A stretch of 64,000 nucleotides of DNA, from NCBI GenBank assembly GCA_905372095.1, contig CAJPNK010000001.1, forward strand, positions 386,366-450,365, given 5' to 3'. Shown in pieces: positions 1 to 8,077 of the stretch. The notes below the pieces were generated by a model. That model worked only from the letters and a program-made list of their open reading frames with translations. It ran no database searches and was not told the origin of the DNA. Position numbers and translations under genes: made by a program. How positions within the stretch are numbered: the first letter of the stretch is position 1; every line of letters starts with the position of its first letter. The DNA comes from Candidatus Saccharimonadota bacterium (lineage in GTDB: Bacteria; Patescibacteriota; Saccharimonadia; Saccharimonadales; Saccharimonadaceae).

Positions 1-876
1 CTAGTTAATGACATTGTAGCCAATGAATTGACGGCGCGTCTGCATCGAGCGCAGACTGTGCCTGGCGATCATGATAGGATTGACGGCGTCAAGCAATTAG
101 ATAAAGCTATCGTCATTGATCAGTCGGCGATAGGCCGCACGCCGCGTTCTAATCCAGCAACTTATACGGGCGTGTTTACGCAGATTCGCGAATTGTTTGC
201 TAATACTTCTGAGGCTAATATTCGCGGTTACAAAGCGGGGCGTTTTAGCTTCAATGTCAAGGGTGGCCGCTGCGAGAATTGTCAAGGCGACGGTGTGATA
301 AAGATTGAAATGCATTTCTTGCCGGATGTCTATATACAATGTCCAGAATGCCACGGTAAGCGTTACAACCGCGAAGCGCTAGAGATTAAATATAAAGGTA
401 AAACTATTAGCGATATCCTAGAAATGACGGTCGAGCAAGCCTGCGAGTTCTTTACTAATATTCCAGCAATCTCCCGCAAGCTCGAGACAATTAACGAAGT
501 TGGCCTGGGTTATGTGAAGCTTGGGCAGCCAGCGACGACGTTCTCTGGCGGCGAGGCGCAGCGCATTAAATTGGCAGCAGAGCTATCACGTCGTTCGACT
601 GGTAAAACACTTTATATACTCGACGAGCCAACAACTGGCTTGCACACTGCTGATGTGCGTAAATTGCTCGAGATTTTACAAAAATTAGTCGATGGTGGCA
701 ACAGTATGATAATCATTGAGCATAATCTGGAAGTCATTAAATGCGCTGATTGGATTATTGATATGGGTCCAGAGGGTGGACAGGGTGGTGGCAGAGTGGT
801 TGCTGCTGGCACGCCAGAAGACGTCGCAAACAATCCAGAAAGTCAAACTGGGAAATACTTACAGAAGCTGTTATAA
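1..876 (+). CDS. uvrA: UvrABC excision nuclease subunit A, C-terminal part
   Basis: The reading frame is open to the left edge, so this is the C-terminal ~290 residues of UvrA, the ATPase that finds DNA damage in nucleotide excision repair and loads UvrB. Visible are the second zinc module (CENC...CPEC pairs, intact), the ABC signature [16 protein letters not shown] and the Walker B segment [12 protein letters not shown], followed by the usual [20 protein letters not shown]. The protein ends normally with TAA. UvrC is encoded at 46.2 kb; UvrB is not in the window. Unlike DnaX, RecR and LigA below, this protein keeps its zinc cysteines. Confidence 0.97.
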   Translation, partial: LVNDIVANELTARLHRAQTVPGDHDRIDGVKQLDKAIVIDQSAIGRTPRSNPATYTGVFTQIRELFANTSEANIRGYKAGRFSFNVKGGRCENCQGDGVIKIEMHFLPDVYIQCPECHGKRYNREALEIKYKGKTISDILEMTVEQACEFFTNIPAISRKLETINEVGLGYVKLGQPATTFSGGEAQRIKLAAELSRRSTGKTLYILDEPTTGLHTADVRKLLEILQKLVDGGNSMIIIEHNLEVIKCADWIIDMGPEGGQGGGRVVAAGTPEDVANNPESQTGKYLQKLL

Positions 877-938
877 ACGATAATCTTTACAAAGACTAAA
901 AGCCCAATCTCAGACGAAAGATTTGGTGCGGATTTGCG

Positions 939-1598
939 TTATCTTTTCCGTTTGGACGTCTTGGTTTTTGAGAATAAAACTTGGAACTGTTTTTTGAGAG
1001 CCGCGCGGTTTGATGGTTTCTTGAGCGCGTGAATAATCATCGGCGAGACAGAGAGGAATACGATTATAAGCGCAGCAACCTCGATGTTAACGCCTGCTTT
1101 GGTAAGTAATTCACCGGCGTAATAACCTAGATAAACGAACAGTGATGACCACAAGAATCCGCCGATAATGTTAAAAACCAAAAATGTTTTGTAATGCATT
1201 TTGCTGGCGCCAGCAACGATTGGCGCAAAAGTTCGGACGATTGGCGCAAAACGAGCCAACACGATAGTAATTGAACCGTGCTTGTCGTAGAATTTTTCAG
1301 TTTGCTCTAAATATTTTTTCTTGAAAAAACGCGAATTTTCTTTTTCAAATAATTTGCGGCCGACCTTATGTCCAAAGCTATAGCCAACACTATCGCCTAA
1401 CACGGCTGCCAAAAATATCAGGATAGCGAATAGATGAATATCAATTGGCAAAATATGCTGTTGTACCATGTAAGCTGCCGTAAATAGCAAGCTGTCGCCT
1501 GGAAATATAAAGCCGATTAATAAACCTGACTCAGCGAAAACTACCAATAAGATAATTGGCACGCCGAGATGAATAATCAAATTAATAAAGGCTTCCAT
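939..1598 (-). CDS. DedA/SNARE-associated family membrane protein
   Basis: A 219-residue polytopic membrane protein of the DedA family (VTT domain), probably involved in lipid or undecaprenyl-phosphate flipping and envelope homeostasis. Family signs are the early FAESGLLIGFIFPGDSLLF segment, the GYSFGHKVGRK region and the ARFAPIVRTFAPIVAG motif. A longer GTG-started reading frame (to 1631) exists, but a TATAAT box lies at 1609-1614, inside that extension and 10 nt before the ATG at 1598. The ATG is therefore preferred and the mRNA is nearly leaderless. It is convergent with uvrA. Confidence 0.88.
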   Translation of the reverse strand: MEAFINLIIHLGVPIILLVVFAESGLLIGFIFPGDSLLFTAAYMVQQHILPIDIHLFAILIFLAAVLGDSVGYSFGHKVGRKLFEKENSRFFKKKYLEQTEKFYDKHGSITIVLARFAPIVRTFAPIVAGASKMHYKTFLVFNIIGGFLWSSLFVYLGYYAGELLTKAGVNIEVAALIIVFLSVSPMIIHALKKPSNRAALKKQFQVLFSKTKTSKRKR

Positions 1599-1730
1599 GC
1601 TAGAGCTGATTATAGCACAAATTTCTAGCACCAGCTAATGGAATAGGTTTGGGTCTAAAAATTTATTGTCGAAACGGATCGGAGATATCGTGAATTACCA
1701 GCTTGGTTAGAATCATTATCATAAACATGT

Positions 1731-1736
1731 TATAAT
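1731..1736 (+). promoter_or_regulatory. -10 box of the L25 gene
   Basis: TATAAT about 52 nt before the L25 start. The leader ends in an AAAGGAAG Shine-Dalgarno, so this unit has a conventional leader, unlike most first genes here. Confidence 0.6.
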
Positions 1737-1788
1737 AGAGAAGTAATAGTAACCCTCCGGAAAGGTATCTAACGAAAGGAAGAGAGAA

Positions 1789-2502
1789 ATGGGAGAAAAA
1801 ATTACTCTGAAGATTGCTAAGCGCGAAGTGCTTGGCAAAAAAGTTAAGACGCTACGTCGCCAAGGAATTACGCCAGGCGTAGTCTACGGTGCGGGTATGG
1901 AAGCGGTGCCGATTCAGGCTGAAGCTGGCGAAGTGCTGCGCGTCTATAAGCTAGCTGGCAAGCATACGCCCGTCCAGTTGCTAGGCAGCGAGCGGCGCAT
2001 AGCGATGATTAAGGATGTTGAATCATATCCGACTAGGTCAAATGCTCTTCGTCATATTTCTTTTCATGCAGTCCGTGCTGATGAGCCAGTAATTGCCGAA
2101 GTGCCGATTCGTTTGAGTGGTACAGGAGAATCTGAGGCGGAGCGTGCCGGCTTGGTAGTGTTGCAAGCACTTGAGAAGGTCAAGGTCAAGGCCTTGCCGA
2201 TGGATCTGCCAGAAGCATTGGAAGCGCCGACGGATGGTCTTGTTAAAGAAGGCGACCGGGTGACCGTGGGCGATATTGTTTTGCCAGTTGGTGTTGAGTT
2301 GGTCGATAGCGACGATGGCCGCGAAGGCACGGCTGACGACGATATTACGGTCAAAGATTTGGTTGTGGCAAACGTCTATGAGCCGAGCGCTCTAGCAGCC
2401 GCCAACGATGCCGCGGCCGGTGAAGCTGAGTCCGCCGATGCCGAGCAAGTAGAAGTTACGGGAGAAGCTGAAAAGACTGAAAAGACTGAAGCGTCGGAAT
2501 AG
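1789..2502 (+). CDS. rplY: Ribosomal protein L25 (TL5/CTC form)
   Basis: A 237-residue long-form L25, the 5S rRNA-binding protein of the large subunit. The N-terminal L25 domain (about 1-95, with the LRRQGITPGVVYG motif) is followed by the TL5 C-terminal beta domain (about 96-200, containing the VTVGDIVLP stretch). An acidic Ala/Glu-rich tail of ~40 residues completes it. The start is supported by an AAAGGAAG Shine-Dalgarno. The gene is monocistronic and ends before a bidirectional terminator at 2521-2551. Confidence 0.95.
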   Translation: MGEKITLKIAKREVLGKKVKTLRRQGITPGVVYGAGMEAVPIQAEAGEVLRVYKLAGKHTPVQLLGSERRIAMIKDVESYPTRSNALRHISFHAVRADEPVIAEVPIRLSGTGESEAERAGLVVLQALEKVKVKALPMDLPEALEAPTDGLVKEGDRVTVGDIVLPVGVELVDSDDGREGTADDDITVKDLVVANVYEPSALAAANDAAAGEAESADAEQVEVTGEAEKTEKTEASE

Positions 2503-2520
2503 TCTGGTCTTAGGTTATCA

Positions 2521-2551
2521 AAAAACACCGTCATGATTTGGCGGTGTTTTT
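2521..2551. terminator. Bidirectional terminator between L25 and the ABC exporter gene
   Basis: Perfect stem AAAAACACCG/CGGTGTTTTT with an 11-nt loop. A-rich and T-rich ends on both strands suit the two convergent genes. Confidence 0.85.
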
Positions 2552-2582
2552 CTATTGTTGTTACAGTCGGAAATGCTAGAAA

Positions 2583-4361
2583 TTACTCCTCGATGAATCC
2601 GCCTGATTGCCGTGCCCACAACTTAGCGTAAACGCCGCGTTTTTTGGCGAGCAATTGATCGTGCGAACCGTCTTCGACAATGCGTCCGTTTTCCAGGACG
2701 ATGATACGATCGAGCTTAGCGATGGTCGATAAACGGTGGGCGATGACAATTGACGTTCGGTTTTTCATCAATGTTTCCAGCGACTTTTGAATTAGTGCTT
2801 CTGATTCTGAGTCTAATGCCGATGTTGCCTCGTCAAGTACTAGAATCGGCGCATCTTTCAAAATTGCTCTGGCAATAGCGATACGCTGCCGCTGTCCGCC
2901 CGAAAGTTTGACACCGCGTTCACCGACTAGCGTGTCAAAACCGTCTTGCAGTTTGACGATGAAATCATAGGCGCCAGCCTTCTTAGCAGCTTTTTCAATT
3001 TCGGCATCAGTCGCGTCAGGTCGGCTGTAGGCGATATTCTCGCGGACGGAGCGGTGAAATAGCAGCGGCTCTTGCGGCACATAGGCGATTTGCTGGCGCA
3101 GACTTGCCTGGGTAACTTCAGCAATATCTTGCGAGTCGATTGTGATCTTGCCCGAGTCAATATCGGCAAATCGTAGCAATAATTTGGTGAGGGTAGTTTT
3201 GCCAGACCCGCTTGATCCGACCAAACCAATTTTTTCACCTGGCTGAATATTGAGCGAGAAATCATGAAACAAGGTATCGCCTTGGCCTTCGTCGTGCGTA
3301 AAGGTTACGTTGTCCATGACAATGCCGCCGCGTTTAATTTTTAGTTTTTTGTCGCTGCGATCAACTAGCGTCGTTGGTGTTTTAAGGATTCCTACCATAT
3401 CGTGAGCATCGCCAATAATACGATTGTAGCTGCGCATGATGCCATTCATGTTCCACAACTCGTGCGCCACGCTGCCTGTATACGTTATGATTAAGTAAAC
3501 TGATGCTACTGATACTAAATTGTGCTGAGCGGCGTATACCGCAAAAGCAATTGCGCCAATTTTGATAATCGTGTTGATGGTCGAATAAACGGTACTAACT
3601 TTCAGGAAACCGCGCATCGTGTCCAAGCTAGCGCTGCGCCATGAACTGACCGTTTTTGAAAAGCGCTTTTGCTCTAGCGATTCAGCGCCAGACGATTTAA
3701 CCGCCAGAATATTTGAAACCATGTCGGCTAATTGGCCACTAACTTTATTGCTGGCTTTAGCCTCTTTTTCGCTCAATTTGGCCATTGGCCTAGAGCCAAA
3801 ATAGACGGCAATACTAAAAATAATTGAAAAGATAAACAGGAATAAAGCATACTGCCAAATTAATGTCGATAAAATGATTATTGATCCAGCTAAGGAAATA
3901 ACTAACGGCAAAATCGACCAAAAAATTGTATCCCAAAAACGTTCGACTGCACCGTTTAGTTTGTTAGTTTGGCTGACGAGCGAACCGCCAAATTTATTAG
4001 CATGGAAAAACATTGTTTGATTGGTCAATTTACTAAAGCAGCGCGAGTGTAGATCGCGTTGCAATGCAGTCTCGAACGTCCAAACTAGATACAGTACCAA
4101 GCGCCAGCCAATCACCGTTGAACATAGTTCGCTAACGCCATACAGAACAATTAGCGTCCATAAATTATTAGCGGTTTGCAGCTGGTTGTGCTGGATAATA
4201 TTAAGCAGCTCTGCGATAACAAGCGGACCGACAAAAATAGAAATAACAATCGTAGTAATTGTAAAAAATATCGCCAGATTTCTGCGGCGTCTGTAGGGTA
4301 CAGATACTTGCCAGAATAGGCGTAAAATTTCTTTATCGTTAATTTTATTTTTCAAAAGCAT
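2583..4361 (-). CDS. ABC exporter, fused permease and ATPase
   Basis: A 592-residue half-transporter of the MsbA/LmrA exporter type. Six predicted membrane helices fill about residues 25-310. The nucleotide-binding domain follows, with Walker A GSSGSGKTT, the signature LSGGQRQRIAIARAI and Walker B ILVLDEATSALD with its H-loop (IAHRLSTI). The substrate cannot be read from sequence. The longer frame to 4418 starts with TTG; the ATG at 4361 is preceded by GAGAGGAG and gives the normal family length. A second ABC exporter of this architecture lies at 55.4 kb and could be a paralogue. Confidence 0.93.
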   Translation of the reverse strand: MLLKNKINDKEILRLFWQVSVPYRRRRNLAIFFTITTIVISIFVGPLVIAELLNIIQHNQLQTANNLWTLIVLYGVSELCSTVIGWRLVLYLVWTFETALQRDLHSRCFSKLTNQTMFFHANKFGGSLVSQTNKLNGAVERFWDTIFWSILPLVISLAGSIIILSTLIWQYALFLFIFSIIFSIAVYFGSRPMAKLSEKEAKASNKVSGQLADMVSNILAVKSSGAESLEQKRFSKTVSSWRSASLDTMRGFLKVSTVYSTINTIIKIGAIAFAVYAAQHNLVSVASVYLIITYTGSVAHELWNMNGIMRSYNRIIGDAHDMVGILKTPTTLVDRSDKKLKIKRGGIVMDNVTFTHDEGQGDTLFHDFSLNIQPGEKIGLVGSSGSGKTTLTKLLLRFADIDSGKITIDSQDIAEVTQASLRQQIAYVPQEPLLFHRSVRENIAYSRPDATDAEIEKAAKKAGAYDFIVKLQDGFDTLVGERGVKLSGGQRQRIAIARAILKDAPILVLDEATSALDSESEALIQKSLETLMKNRTSIVIAHRLSTIAKLDRIIVLENGRIVEDGSHDQLLAKKRGVYAKLWARQSGGFIEE

Positions 4362-4487
4362 CTCCTCTCTTGTGCAATTTATATTGTGAGCAGTTCGATT
4401 GTTGATAAGGCAATTCAAACGCGAGATTTAGAGGAACTCTTTTGGTTTGAGTTCATAGATTAACCAATTATAAGGTATAATCTTGTT

Positions 4488-5291
4488 ATGAGTCAAGAAC
4501 GAACAGTTTCGTATGTTTTAATAACAGGCACTACGAGCGGCTTGGGTAGAGAATTTGCTCGTATATTTGCGCAAAATGGTTATAATATCGTTGCTGTTGC
4601 GCGTAACGAAGTTCTATTGCAACAGCAAAAACAGGAGTTAGAACGCCAGTTTGGCGTTGAAATGGTCTACATAGTTAAAGATTTGAGTGCTGAGAATAGC
4701 GCTCAAGAAGTTTATGACGAGATTAAACATAAAGGCATTAATATAGATATCTTAATTAACAATGCTGGGTTTGGTTCGTTTGGTCGCTATATTGATGTCG
4801 ATTGGCAGCGCCAGAAAGGGCTCGCTAGCGTTAATATGCTGGCCGTGATGCAGTTATCATATCTATTTGGTAAAGATATGGATCGTCGTGGTGAGGGTAA
4901 GATTGTTAATATTGCATCGATTGCCTCGTTTCAAGCTGGGCCGTACATGGCGATGTATTATGCGTCGAAAGCTTTTGTCCGCTCATTTTCTGAAGCTTTG
5001 CATGAAGAAATGAAAAGTTCTGGCGTGTCGGTGACGGCGATTTGTCCGGGTCCGGTAGCAACTAATTTTGAGAAAAACGCTCAAATGATAAACTCAGCAA
5101 TGTTCACTAGGCTTAGAGTTTATACACCAGAAGTAGTTGCCGCGAAAAGCTATCGCGCTATTATGAATAACAAAGCAGTGTATGTAGTTGGTTGGCCGAA
5201 TAAACTTCTGGTGTTTTTGACGCGATTTTGTAGCTTGAAGTTTAGCAGAGCTCTCGCTAGCAAAATTAATTTAGGCAGCGGGCGAAAATAG
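4488..5291 (+). CDS. Short-chain dehydrogenase/reductase
   Basis: A 267-residue SDR, an NAD(P)-dependent oxidoreductase with a Rossmann fold. It shows the cofactor motif GTTSGLGREF near the N-terminus, the NNAG motif, the catalytic Ser in NIASIAS and the catalytic Tyr/Lys pair in YYASKAF. The CPGPVATNF motif follows. The substrate is unknown; the sequence resembles the DltE/YqjQ-like group. TATAAT at 4476-4481 sits 6 nt before the ATG, so translation probably starts at or next to the mRNA 5' end. Confidence 0.9.
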   Translation: MSQERTVSYVLITGTTSGLGREFARIFAQNGYNIVAVARNEVLLQQQKQELERQFGVEMVYIVKDLSAENSAQEVYDEIKHKGINIDILINNAGFGSFGRYIDVDWQRQKGLASVNMLAVMQLSYLFGKDMDRRGEGKIVNIASIASFQAGPYMAMYYASKAFVRSFSEALHEEMKSSGVSVTAICPGPVATNFEKNAQMINSAMFTRLRVYTPEVVAAKSYRAIMNNKAVYVVGWPNKLLVFLTRFCSLKFSRALASKINLGSGRK

Positions 5292-5365
5292 CCTGTTCTG
5301 ACCAGTAATTTAATTGTTGAAAATCATGACCGAGAAGTGTAGCGCGGTAAGTTTTGTAAAAAGCA

Positions 5366-5401
5366 TTGTATTTTTATTGTAAATCATTTACAATAAAAAT
5401 A
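5366..5401 (+). promoter_or_regulatory. Promoter with 33-bp perfect palindromic Fur/PerR-type operator
   Basis: Arms TATTTTTATTGTAAAT (5369-5384) and ATTTACAATAAAAATA (5386-5401) are perfect inverted repeats of 16 nt around one base. The core TTGTAAAT-C-ATTTACAA has the 7-1-7 layout of Fur/PerR boxes. It covers a promoter made of -35 TTGTAT (5366-5371), a 17-nt spacer and -10 TACAAT (5389-5394), and its last base is the A of the start codon at 5401. A bound repressor would block RNA polymerase, so autoregulation by the downstream Fur-family protein is the natural reading. Confidence 0.85.
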
Positions 5402-5811
5402 TGACACAAATAGTTAGTCGAAGAATCACGAAATATACTGATAGTATACTATCGATTTTATGCCAGTTGCAGCATGCTACTAATGCCGAGATTGCTAGCC
5501 GGTTGCGAGAGTCGTATTCAAATGTTAGCGATACTACGGTACATCGTATTACGCAACGTCTGCAGGGTGATGGCGTTATTGGACTGGCACCCGCGTCAAA
5601 ACAGGGCTGTTTGCGGTACGACTTTTCACCGGAATCACACGATCATTTTATATGCAGCGAGTGCGATAGTTTACGGGATATCAAAGTTCCTGATTCAGTG
5701 CGTTGCCAGATCGAGTGCCAGCTTGACGGCTGCTGTTTCGACGGTCCTTTAGTCATTACTGGAGTATGTCAACAATGCAAAAATAGAAGGAGGAATTATG
5801 GCATTAATTAG
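5401..5811 (+). CDS. Fur/PerR-family metalloregulator
   Basis: A 136-residue Fur superfamily repressor. The N-terminal winged helix (about 10-75) carries the TVHRITQRLQGDGVIG recognition segment. The C-terminal dimerisation part has the His-containing HDHFIC motif and two CxxC pairs (CSEC and CQQC) that bind structural zinc. The next gene is a thioredoxin whose start overlaps this gene by 14 nt, so a peroxide/redox role (PerR-like) fits better than iron uptake. That is inference; the metal-sensing site cannot be assigned with certainty. The mRNA is leaderless from the operator-promoter at 5366-5401. Confidence 0.88.
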   Translation: MTQIVSRRITKYTDSILSILCQLQHATNAEIASRLRESYSNVSDTTVHRITQRLQGDGVIGLAPASKQGCLRYDFSPESHDHFICSECDSLRDIKVPDSVRCQIECQLDGCCFDGPLVITGVCQQCKNRRRNYGIN

Positions 5812-6136
5812 TATTACAACTAAACAAGAGTTTGAAGAAAAAGTGCTAAAAAGCAAGCGTCCGGTCTTGGTTGATTTTTGGGCGCCATGGTGTCCGCCGT
5901 GTCGAGCGATGGCACCAATATTGCAGCAGATCGCTGACGAGACAGATTTTGATGTCGTCAAAATTGACACTGATGCTAGTAATGACAACAAAGAACTGGC
6001 TATACACTACCGCGTGCAGGGCATCCCAAATATGAAGATTTTTGCTGCTGGCGAGGAGGTTGCTGAGCTGATCGGTATGAAACCAAAACAGACGCTAATT
6101 GATGCGTTGGAAAAAGCTAGAGAAACTATTAATTAA
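5798..6136 (+). CDS. Thioredoxin with CPPC active site
   Basis: A 112-residue single-domain thioredoxin, cytoplasmic, with active site WAPWCPPCRAM near residue 32. Most thioredoxins have CGPC; proline in the second position should alter the redox potential. The cis-Pro loop (GIPNM) and normal length are present. A strong AGAAGGAGG Shine-Dalgarno inside the end of the Fur-family gene drives translation, so the two form an operon and the thioredoxin is likely under Fur/PerR-type control. No thioredoxin reductase is in the window. Confidence 0.95.
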   Translation: MALISITTKQEFEEKVLKSKRPVLVDFWAPWCPPCRAMAPILQQIADETDFDVVKIDTDASNDNKELAIHYRVQGIPNMKIFAAGEEVAELIGMKPKQTLIDALEKARETIN

Positions 6137-6137
6137 T

Positions 6138-7043
6138 ATGTCATCACGGAGTAATTATCAAAAGCTTTTCGTGCGAAGATCGCTAAGATATTTACCGCAC
6201 CATACCCTAATGTTAATTATTTACAAAAGTAAGTTGCTTCGTTTTGAAAAGGCTTTAGATACCATCGCTAAAAGGAGAATAATTAATGTAAATGATTCAC
6301 TTTCATTTGATAATTCTGAGATAAGAGAATATCAAAAACTAACGAAAGATACTCAACTTTGGCATGGTACTGGTCGTTGGCAGCACGGTAAGGACGGTAT
6401 CGTTGATGTAATGAAAAGTTTTTGCGATATTGCTGGCCTCAAGCCATCCCGCGATGTGTATGCAGTTTTTGGCGGCAGTGATCGGCATATCGTACATTCG
6501 ATTTCATTATGCCGGAGTCGAATGGTGGCGCGATCATACGCTGACATGCATGGTCTTGGCTGGAAAGAGAAAAATCGCTATGGCGACGCTCTGACTTGGA
6601 CATCGTATTACTACAGCTTGTTTTATGCGCGGCTATTTACGGTCAATTGGGTCAAAATGTTGCGCCGTTGGAAAACTTGGCGTACATTGTCGCATGATGA
6701 AAATGGCGATAATACTTGGGGAAAGAAAGTGAATAAGCAGGCACGCGATGTGTGGGATGTCTTCTGTCTGGGTAGTGATATTTCGGGTAATTATCCAATT
6801 TTAATTGGTGTTAGGAGTCTTGATTCGCAATTAAAACTAGAAAAACCAATGAGTCATTACGAAGTACGCGCTGATAAACGAATAGGCGTTGCAAATATTT
6901 CACACATAGAAGTTCCTCGCGATAAGCAGGACGAAATGCGAGAATTATTGCTTTCATACGGTATCGACATACCAGTGACGAGCATTGAATTAGGCGAATA
7001 TGTCAGTATGCAGAAGCGTTTTACTGAATTGCTTGGTTGGTAG
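6138..7043 (+). CDS. Unknown protein, possible ADP-ribosyltransferase-like fold
   Basis: A 301-residue protein I do not recognise. It starts one base after the thioredoxin stop without a Shine-Dalgarno; a TATTAA at 6127-6132 could be its own -10. Three spaced segments recall the H-Y-E triad of ADP-ribosyltransferases: LWHGTGRWQH, MVARSYADMHG, and SIELGEY near the end. The middle is rich in Trp and Tyr (ALTWTSYYYSLFYARL). No membrane segment or signal peptide is visible. The fold assignment is a weak motif-based guess. The position suggests possible co-expression with the Fur-family/thioredoxin pair. Confidence 0.7.
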   Translation: MSSRSNYQKLFVRRSLRYLPHHTLMLIIYKSKLLRFEKALDTIAKRRIINVNDSLSFDNSEIREYQKLTKDTQLWHGTGRWQHGKDGIVDVMKSFCDIAGLKPSRDVYAVFGGSDRHIVHSISLCRSRMVARSYADMHGLGWKEKNRYGDALTWTSYYYSLFYARLFTVNWVKMLRRWKTWRTLSHDENGDNTWGKKVNKQARDVWDVFCLGSDISGNYPILIGVRSLDSQLKLEKPMSHYEVRADKRIGVANISHIEVPRDKQDEMRELLLSYGIDIPVTSIELGEYVSMQKRFTELLGW

Positions 7044-7103
7044 AGAAAAGAGATTAGGCTAAAGCTGACGAAGTGGATGTGATAAGATTATTATTAATAA
7101 TAT

Positions 7104-7691
7104 ATGAAGTCACATACTAAACCGCTTTTATACGACCAAATCGCGACCGATCCAATGAGTGATGATTTTGCTAATAGAGGTTGGTTGCCTGTGTATTCTG
7201 CTTCGTCAAGCTCGCGAATTGTACTGGTCGGGCAGGCGCCAGGTCGAATTGCCCAGCAGACGCTAAAGCCGTGGAATGATGCTAGCGGTCGCTTACTTCG
7301 GCGATGGCTGAACGTAACGGACGAGCAGTTTTACAATCCCGATCTCTTTGCGTTGATGCCGATAGATTTTTATTATCCAGGCAGAGGTACACATGGCGAT
7401 CTGCCGCCGCGCTTGGATTTTGCTAAGAAATGGCACCCGCGCTTATTGGCACAGATGCCAAATGTACATCTGACAATTTTGGTTGGTTCGTATGCGCAAA
7501 AATATTATCTTGACCGCCGCGCCAAGCAGAATTTGACAGCAACTGTGGCGGACTTTAATGCTTTTTTGCCAGATTATTTTCCATTAGTTCATCCATCTCC
7601 GCTCAATATTGGCTGGCGCAAACGCAACCCATGGTTTGAATCGGACGTTATTCCAGTTCTACAAACGATAGTTAAGGAGGTGCTGTCATGA
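7104..7691 (+). CDS. Uracil-DNA glycosylase superfamily protein
   Basis: A 195-residue protein of the UDG superfamily (YdiD/MUG-like group), which removes uracil or similar lesions from DNA. Motif 1 is seen in VGQAPGRIA near residue 45 and motif 2 in VHPSPLNIGW near residue 165. No Fe-S cysteines are present, so it is not a family 4/5 enzyme. The first gene of a two-gene unit: the DUF488 gene starts 4 nt before its stop. Some members of this group have unknown substrates. Confidence 0.82.
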   Translation: MKSHTKPLLYDQIATDPMSDDFANRGWLPVYSASSSSRIVLVGQAPGRIAQQTLKPWNDASGRLLRRWLNVTDEQFYNPDLFALMPIDFYYPGRGTHGDLPPRLDFAKKWHPRLLAQMPNVHLTILVGSYAQKYYLDRRAKQNLTATVADFNAFLPDYFPLVHPSPLNIGWRKRNPWFESDVIPVLQTIVKEVLS

Positions 7692-8032
7692 CAGTTTATA
7701 AAATTAAACGAATTTACGAATCGCCAGAATCGGACGATGGCTACCGCGTGCTAGTTGATCGATTATGGCCGCGCGGTATAAGTAAAGAACGAGCGGCGCT
7801 AGACGAGTGGGCTAAAGAAATCGCGCCAACCAATGAGCTGCGCCAATGGTTTAATCATGACCCAGAAAAATTTACAGAATTTTCAGAACGTTACAGAAAA
7901 GAGTTAGATGAAAATCCTGCCGCTATCAAGGCGAGAAATGACTGGCCTAATCATCCAATCGTTACGCTATTGTATAGCGCTAAGGATGCGGAGTTTAACC
8001 AGGCGGTAGTACTTAAGCAATGGTTAGAATAA
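7688..8032 (+). CDS. DUF488 family protein
   Basis: A 114-residue DUF488 (YeaO-like) protein. The hallmark DRLWPRG segment is near residue 27, and WFNHDP and the C-terminal TLLYSAKD follow. The biochemical role of the family is not established. Translation is coupled to the glycosylase gene: the start overlaps the upstream stop by 4 nt (ATGA) and an AAGGAGG Shine-Dalgarno is present. Confidence 0.92.
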   Translation: MTVYKIKRIYESPESDDGYRVLVDRLWPRGISKERAALDEWAKEIAPTNELRQWFNHDPEKFTEFSERYRKELDENPAAIKARNDWPNHPIVTLLYSAKDAEFNQAVVLKQWLE

Positions 8033-8077
8033 ATAGCGCTCTTCAAAAATACTCATTTTTGACGTAAAATATAATTA

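Noticed and set aside
2583..4418. Longer start of the ABC exporter at 4418
   Set aside because: It is TTG without a ribosome-binding site and adds a non-conserved 19-residue segment; the ATG at 4361 gives the family length.
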